Of a stretch of DNA of 64,000 nucleotides, positions 59,323 through 64,000 are shown in pieces. Made by a program: the position numbers and the translations under genes. This DNA is from Desulfonatronum sp. SC1 (GTDB lineage Bacteria > Desulfobacterota > Desulfovibrionia > Desulfovibrionales > Desulfonatronaceae): NCBI RefSeq assembly GCF_003046795.1, contig NZ_PZKN01000002.1, positions 62,001 to 126,000 on the forward strand. Direction: 5' to 3'. Position 1 is the first letter of the stretch; every line of letters begins with the position of its first letter. Below the pieces are notes generated by a model. That model searched no databases. It was not told the DNA's origin and saw only the letters and a program-made list of their open reading frames with translations.

Positions 59323-60045
59323 TCATGATTTCACCAAGGATTGAACAAGGTGGTCAAGTGAGAGAATGCTGATCAAACGCTTATTCTCGGAACGAATCAA
59401 ACCGCAAATCATCTCGTTTTGTACGCCCAGCAAGGATTCCACCGCCCAGTCGATGCGCTCCTGCTTGACTCGGTGCATGGTGGATACGGCCTGGATTTGC
59501 AAGCCGACCTGCAAGCCGCCGTGACGGCAGACGATGATGAACTGATCTTCGCCGGGAGTCAGCCGGAGCAGGTTGCGCAAAGAAATCAGGGGCGTGACCC
59601 GGCCTCGCAAATTGACCACGCCGGAAAGAAACGTCGGCGCGGAGGGCAGCTTGGTTGCTTCCACGGTTCGGATGACTTCCTGGATCACTTCAATGGGCAG
59701 AGCGTAATCCTGGTCCGCCAAGCGAAAGCCGATCAGTTGCAGCTCGGGCTGTTCGCGCAAGTTTTTTTGCAGTTCCGCCGGGTCCGAGCCCAATGACGTA
59801 CCGCGCGGATCCGTCGTACCCGCGTCTCTCCGGGCGACGGCGGCTTGAGGCGCGGGACCGGACATGACCTGCTCCGGATTGACGGTCTGGATCGCTGGGC
59901 CCTGGTCAGAGGAAGGGCTCCCAAAACCGAGATATTTTCTCAAAAAAGCCTGTTCCGCGCTGGTCAGCTCCTCGCCGTCCCGAGGGACCGCGAGGTCTTC
60001 GGGCAATAGCGGCTGGTCCTTGAAATACTGCTCAAGCGTTTTCAT
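59323..60045 (-). CDS. cheW: CheW with N-terminal extension
   Basis: CheW adaptor domain at about 95-235 of 240 residues (QLIGFRLADQDYALPIEVIQ, FLSGVVNLRGRVTPLISLRN). It links chemoreceptors to CheA. The N-terminal 90 residues are an acidic extension (EQYFKDQPLLPEDLAVPRDG) not found in ordinary CheW of about 160 residues. Its start overlaps the ParA-like gene by 14 bp. Confidence 0.92.
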   Translation of the reverse strand: MKTLEQYFKDQPLLPEDLAVPRDGEELTSAEQAFLRKYLGFGSPSSDQGPAIQTVNPEQVMSGPAPQAAVARRDAGTTDPRGTSLGSDPAELQKNLREQPELQLIGFRLADQDYALPIEVIQEVIRTVEATKLPSAPTFLSGVVNLRGRVTPLISLRNLLRLTPGEDQFIIVCRHGGLQVGLQIQAVSTMHRVKQERIDWAVESLLGVQNEMICGLIRSENKRLISILSLDHLVQSLVKS

Positions 60046-60817
60046 GGGCGGTCAACTCCCTGGCCAGTTGTCGGTAGGCTTGCGCCCCCCTGGAAGATGG
60101 GGCCACGCCCAGGATGGTTTTTCCCAGGCCGCTGGCTTCCCGAAATTTGGTGTCCATGGGGATGATGGTCTCGAACACCTTGGAGGCCGCTTTTTGGCGC
60201 AACAGGCGCAATACCCGCTGACAAGCGCCGGCGCGGCGGTCGAACATGGTGGCTAAAATCCGAAAGTCGATGGGTTTGGGCAAGGCTTTATTCAGGGTCT
60301 TCATGGTCGCGAAGATCAGGCGTACGCCGTGCAGGGCCAAAAAATCCGTCTGCATGGGGATGATCACCAGGTTGCAGGCCACGAGGGCGTTGATCAGCAA
60401 TATACCGACATGAGGCGGACAGTCCAGAATCACGTAGTCATACCTGCTATCCAGGTGATCCATGCATTGTTTGAGTATCGCTCCTTTGCCCGCCCGGTCC
60501 CGGAGATCCATCTCCAACTCGGAGAGCCTGATGTGGCTGGGAGCGACGTCGAATCCGGCTTCTTCGGAGGGTGCGATCATCGCGTCCAGAAGATTGGCTC
60601 GCTTGGCGGGGGCTTCTTCAAGAAACAGTTCGTAGAGAGTCGTACGCTTTTCTTCGGGATAGAAGCCCAGGTGAATGCTGGCGCAGGCGTGGGGGTCCAG
60701 ATCCATGATCAGAACGCGACGACCCATTTCGCCGAGCGCGGCGCCGAGACTCAGGGCGGTGGTGGTCTTGCCGACTCCGCCTTTCTGGTTGGCCACGGCC
60801 AGGACCGTCGTTTTCAC
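60032..60817 (-). CDS. ParA-family ATPase in chemotaxis operon
   Basis: ParA/Soj-type ATPase of 261 residues. The deviant Walker A is KGGVGKTTTALSLGAALGEM near the N-terminus; YVILDCPPHVGILLINALVA gives the Walker B region. Its place between PilZ and cheW indicates a ParC-like role, positioning chemotaxis clusters in the cell, rather than chromosome partitioning; no parB is adjacent. It overlaps both neighbours. Confidence 0.93.
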   Translation of the reverse strand: MKTTVLAVANQKGGVGKTTTALSLGAALGEMGRRVLIMDLDPHACASIHLGFYPEEKRTTLYELFLEEAPAKRANLLDAMIAPSEEAGFDVAPSHIRLSELEMDLRDRAGKGAILKQCMDHLDSRYDYVILDCPPHVGILLINALVACNLVIIPMQTDFLALHGVRLIFATMKTLNKALPKPIDFRILATMFDRRAGACQRVLRLLRQKAASKVFETIIPMDTKFREASGLGKTILGVAPSSRGAQAYRQLARELTAHENA

Positions 60818-61230
60818 GCGGTATCCTGTTGTTTGCGCAGTTCCTTGAGGATCAGCGTACGCAACGCCTGCCAGTCATCCTCGTAGATGTCCAAAAATTT
60901 CAATCCCAAGGCGTAATCACGCAGGGGGGTCACCTCTTGAACCCTGACCACCTCGGCCACCGCGGTCAAGGATTGGTCCACATCGCTTTCGAACACCTTG
61001 AAGAAGCCTGGGTGGTGCTTGTTCAGGCTGGGGATGAAAATGGTCACTTGCAACTTATCCCCGACGTTGAATCGTCTGGCGCAATGTATCCGCAGTCCGC
61101 CTTCGCTGATGTCCGCGGAGTGGACCTCGGATGTGGGCTGACGTTGCAGGGGAAAAGCGAAGGGCCTGATTTTTACCTCAAATGGCTTGGTCAGCCGGAC
61201 ATGGGCTCGTTTTTCTTCTTCAGTAAGCAT
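60814..61230 (-). CDS. PilZ domain protein
   Basis: PilZ-domain protein of 138 residues. It shows the c-di-GMP-binding pattern in part: KRAHVRLTKPFEV at the N-terminus (RxxxR-like with reduced spacing) and VHSADISEGGLRIHC (D/NxSxxG). ATG 61230 is chosen because GGAG lies 6 bp upstream; longer forms at 61242 and 61263 lack a ribosome binding site. It overlaps the ParA gene by 4 bp. Likely c-di-GMP input to motility. Confidence 0.85.
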   Translation of the reverse strand: MLTEEEKRAHVRLTKPFEVKIRPFAFPLQRQPTSEVHSADISEGGLRIHCARRFNVGDKLQVTIFIPSLNKHHPGFFKVFESDVDQSLTAVAEVVRVQEVTPLRDYALGLKFLDIYEDDWQALRTLILKELRKQQDTA

Positions 61231-61373
61231 GGGGTACTCCATTTTGTATTGATCGTGAGTCAATCTCTGGGCTTACGGCCTTGGAAAAATAGCGTCCGGG
61301 CGTGGACGCGACATCAAGCGGCTGACGCTTCGGCTTGTTCACGTGACCTTATCGTGATCGTCCGTGGATCAGG

Positions 61374-62228
61374 TCATGCTTCCTTGTAATAGACAATGCT
61401 TCCGGGGTAGTGTTTGGGTTGCCAGGCTCTGGAAACATGGTGCAGGGATTCGGAGTGGCCGATGAACAGCAGGCCTTCCGGAACCAGATTGTCGTAGAAA
61501 GCACTTATTACCCGTTTTTTCATTGCGTCGTCAAAGTAGATGATGACGTTGCGGCAGAAAGCGACCTCCGAGCGCGGTACCAGCTTTACTTGACTGCGAT
61601 CGTTCAGGTTGAGTTGGCCGAAGGTGATCATGTTTTTCAATTCCTGACGAACCCTGAACCGTCCGGCTTCCTCGATGAAATATTTTCTGACGATATCCTT
61701 GGGAGTGGTGCGCAGAGCGTAGTCAGAATAGATGCCTTGACGCGCGGTTCGCAGGACGGCTTCAGACAAATCATTGGCCGTAATTCGGATGTTCCAGGAG
61801 GCAAGCTCAGAATTGAGTACCTCATGAAGAATAATGGCCAGGGTGTACGGCTCTTCACCAGTGGAGCAGCCCGCGGACCAGATGTGCAGGCCGTGTTTTC
61901 CTTTCTTGCGAAGTCGCTCCAGTATCTGCGGCAGAACGATGTTCTGGAAGACGTTCAGTTGGGGCGGATTGCGATAAAAGCTGGTTTCATTGGTTGTGAT
62001 GACCTCGAACAGTCTGGGAAGTTCCTGACGGCGTCCGCTGTCATATTTCAAAAAATGGAGATACTCTCCGTAGTTCTTTAAGTTCAGATTTTTGACGCGA
62101 TTGGAAAGCCTTTTTTCCAGAAGATATTTCCGGTTGTCCGGAATAAAAATACCGCTTTGCGCGTAAATAAAATCTCGGAGCTGCAAAAAATCGGCATCTT
62201 TGATGCCCTCCGTTTCAGCGGCGCTCAT
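61374..62228 (-). CDS. cheR: Chemotaxis methyltransferase CheR
   Basis: SAM-dependent methyltransferase of 284 residues that methylates glutamates on chemoreceptors. The N-terminal CheR domain is followed by the catalytic domain with ETSFYRNPPQLNVFQNIVLP, IWSAGCSTGEEPYTLAIILH, DLSEAVLRTARQGIYSD, FCRNVIIYFDD and FIGHSESL. The 143-bp gap to the PilZ gene shows no gene. It starts 8 bp after the HEAT-repeat gene stop. Confidence 0.95.
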   Translation of the reverse strand: MSAAETEGIKDADFLQLRDFIYAQSGIFIPDNRKYLLEKRLSNRVKNLNLKNYGEYLHFLKYDSGRRQELPRLFEVITTNETSFYRNPPQLNVFQNIVLPQILERLRKKGKHGLHIWSAGCSTGEEPYTLAIILHEVLNSELASWNIRITANDLSEAVLRTARQGIYSDYALRTTPKDIVRKYFIEEAGRFRVRQELKNMITFGQLNLNDRSQVKLVPRSEVAFCRNVIIYFDDAMKKRVISAFYDNLVPEGLLFIGHSESLHHVSRAWQPKHYPGSIVYYKEA

Positions 62229-62236
62229 TGCCCGGC

Positions 62237-64000
62237 CTACCCTTCCTCATGTTCCTGGAGTACGGCGATGGCGTCCTCCACGGCGTTGATCAATTCAGGG
62301 TCGTCGTTGTTGAGCATGCCAAGCAGAATCTGGAAGGCAGCCTGTCCTCCGATCATACCCAACGCATCAACTACCTTGATGGAAACTAGTGGATTGTTTT
62401 CTTGCAAAAGAGGAGCCAAATCTTTTATCGCATCCTTGACCTTCAATCGCCCCAAGGCCTCGATGGCTCGGATTCGGACCCAATCGTCGGCGTCGCTTAG
62501 AGCGGATTTCAGAATCGGCGCGACATTGACCATGCTGCACGCGCAATCACCGAGCAGGGTGACCAGGGTCAGGCGAACGTCCCGGTCTTCATCCTGTAAT
62601 CGCAGTGAAATCATTTTAAAGACTTCCTCGGTAAGGCCGCATAGTTTGATGCCGGCTTCCAAGGCCGCTTTGCGCACGGCGGTAGATTCGTCCTCCAGGG
62701 CCGTGCGAATCACGTTCAAGTGCGTATCGCATCCTAGATTGCCCAGCCCAAGAATGGCCATAGCCCGTTTATCCGCGTTCGGAGAGGCGAACATTTGATG
62801 AAACTTCTCCACCAGGGATTTTTCGCCCAGGCTGATGCAGGCCTCCAGGGCCACGGCGCGGACATCGGGGTAGGGATGATCCAGAAAGGTAAAGAGTTTG
62901 CCGGCAAGTCCGGAGTTGTCTCTCTCCCGTGCGGCACCTCGGCTGAGAAAACGCATCGCCTGTTTGAGGACATGTCCGTCATTGTGACGATCGAGCAGAT
63001 CCAGGAAAAAGGGCTCGGCTTCATCTCCGGCCACGACGCATAAGGCATCCATCAAATCTCGTTGCACGTCCCGGTCATGCTTCCAAAATATATCCATCAA
63101 CAAGTGACTGGAGTCCGCTCCCGGCAGGCGTCCAAGGGTCTTTACCGTCAAAGCCGTGGCAGCGGGGTCGGTCTCTCGCAGGATAAGACGAAGAGGTTCG
63201 GTGGAGCCGATTTGGGCCAGGGCGTCGGCGATGGTTTCCAGGCGGTCCTGGTGGGCCTCGAAGTCCGGATTCAACTTGGCGGCCATCTTGATGATCGGGA
63301 CGACTGCTTCTGATACCCTTAAAAAGGCCAAGCCGGATATGGATGCGTCCTGGATTTCTTCGTCTTCGTCTTCCAAGGCGGAGAGGAGATAGTCCTTGAA
63401 ATTAGCTTGTTCCAGGGTCGGCAGCAGATTCAGGGTCCGCCCTCCCATGATTTGGACCACGGCCTTGACGATTTTGTTGCGTAAAGCGCGGGGCGATTCG
63501 TCAAGTCGCTTGAGCAGCAATGGAATGGACTTCAAGTTTCCCATTTCACCGAGGGCGTCCACGATCATTGAAGCCACCAAGTCCGTGGACTGAGGAATGG
63601 CCTGGATCAGGGCGTTGATGGAGGATTCGTCCCGGATTTTCAACAAGGCCTCGATAACGGAAAACTGAACCCATTCTTCGTCAGAGAGGGCTTGGTTCAA
63701 ACTTTGAACCGCTTCGGCAAATCCTAAACTGCCTAGGCTGACGGCGGCCTGATATCGTACGTTGACCTCGGGATCCTTGAGCAGGGCTTGGCATAAATGC
63801 GGTACGGCGAGGATGTTTCGAGTGGAACCGAGGATGTCCGAGGTGAAAATGCGGATGTCAACGTCATCGTCCTCCAGCAGGGCGACGAGTAGATTGATGT
63901 CCTGGTTGCCCACCTCCCGGAGAATGTCCATGGCCAGATTTCGTACCTGGGCATCCTCGGCTCGAAGCAACGGGCAAAGCCCCCGCACTACCTCGACGCC
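62237..64000 (-). CDS. HEAT-repeat protein (5' end beyond window)
   Basis: At least 587 residues of HEAT/PBS-lyase-type repeats. Repeating units read like ALLEDDDVDIRIFTSDILGS, ALKDPEVNVRYQAAVSLGSL and ALEDESTAVRKAALEAGIKL, about 31-38 residues each. The frame stays open to the last base (GGC GTC GAG GTA GTG CGG), so the start is outside the window and GTG 63988 is not the true start. It heads the visible part of the operon, directly before cheR, suggesting a scaffold role for the chemotaxis array. No phycobilin lyase context. Confidence 0.88.
   Translation of the reverse strand, partial: GVEVVRGLCPLLRAEDAQVRNLAMDILREVGNQDINLLVALLEDDDVDIRIFTSDILGSTRNILAVPHLCQALLKDPEVNVRYQAAVSLGSLGFAEAVQSLNQALSDEEWVQFSVIEALLKIRDESSINALIQAIPQSTDLVASMIVDALGEMGNLKSIPLLLKRLDESPRALRNKIVKAVVQIMGGRTLNLLPTLEQANFKDYLLSALEDEDEEIQDASISGLAFLRVSEAVVPIIKMAAKLNPDFEAHQDRLETIADALAQIGSTEPLRLILRETDPAATALTVKTLGRLPGADSSHLLMDIFWKHDRDVQRDLMDALCVVAGDEAEPFFLDLLDRHNDGHVLKQAMRFLSRGAARERDNSGLAGKLFTFLDHPYPDVRAVALEACISLGEKSLVEKFHQMFASPNADKRAMAILGLGNLGCDTHLNVIRTALEDESTAVRKAALEAGIKLCGLTEEVFKMISLRLQDEDRDVRLTLVTLLGDCACSMVNVAPILKSALSDADDWVRIRAIEALGRLKVKDAIKDLAPLLQENNPLVSIKVVDALGMIGGQAAFQILLGMLNNDDPELINAVEDAIAVLQEHEEG

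Overview
The window is a GC-rich bacterial chromosome segment with dense genes, short spacers and many 4-bp ATGA start/stop overlaps. It has no rRNA, tRNA, CRISPR array, insertion sequence or phage. The gene content suggests a flagellated, chemotactic delta-proteobacterium, most likely of the Desulfovibrionales. Supporting features are a leuC-leuD-leuB run with a short-type LeuC, a fused succinyl-CoA synthetase (SucC-SucD), a DUF4390 gene paired with an NtrY-like kinase, and the order HEAT-cheR-PilZ-parA-cheW-cheY-cheA. This assignment is inferred from protein features, not from a database search.

Layout. 1-4.3 kb: leucine biosynthesis (leuC, leuD, leuB), then a BrkB/YihY membrane protein fused to a cyclic-nucleotide-binding domain. 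4.5-25.6 kb: fourteen consecutive plus-strand genes, nearly all for exported or membrane proteins. They comprise CsgG/LpoB-type lipoproteins, a YcfL-like lipoprotein, five copies of an LPP20/FlgP-like domain in four genes, a 2623-residue Ig/PKD-repeat protein, a membrane protein ending in a strict Cys-His-Ser-Ala repeat, a radical SAM/SPASM enzyme with a PqqD-like N-terminus, a further membrane protein, and a Tat-exported M48 metallopeptidase lipoprotein. 25.7-28.1 kb: a small orphan gene and htpG. 28.4-32.8 kb, minus strand: fliK-flgD-flgE. 32.9-44.6 kb: housekeeping genes, including tatD, azlCD, a FemAB-like protein, plsC-like, RNase J, an FAH-family hydrolase, an RdgC-like protein and a five-S1-domain protein. 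44.6-47.5 kb, minus strand: NtrY-like kinase and DUF4390 protein. 47.6-55.7 kb: sucCD fusion, rlmH, a CpoB/YbgF-like lipoprotein, dprA, an HDOD/GGDEF signalling trio and a Xer recombinase. 55.9-64 kb, minus strand: a chemotaxis operon whose first gene runs off the window.

The most interesting part is 19.9-25.6 kb. A membrane protein carries a C-terminal tail with cysteine exactly every fourth residue (CHSA units). It overlaps by 4 bp a radical SAM enzyme with an apparent RiPP-recognition domain, which itself overlaps a membrane protein by 4 bp. An M48 protease gene follows. I read this as a candidate peptide-modification and maturation system in which the substrate is the tail of a membrane protein. 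The LPP20/FlgP-, FlgT- and CsgG-like proteins upstream suggest that an outer-membrane or periplasmic ring or surface structure is made from the same locus. Both statements are inferences.

Three of the four convergent gene junctions carry non-coding repeat sequence: palindromes of a GTAGGGGCGG-type family at 28.2 and 44.6 kb, and direct-repeat-like sequence at 55.7 kb. The fourth junction, at 33.7 kb, has only 10 bp.
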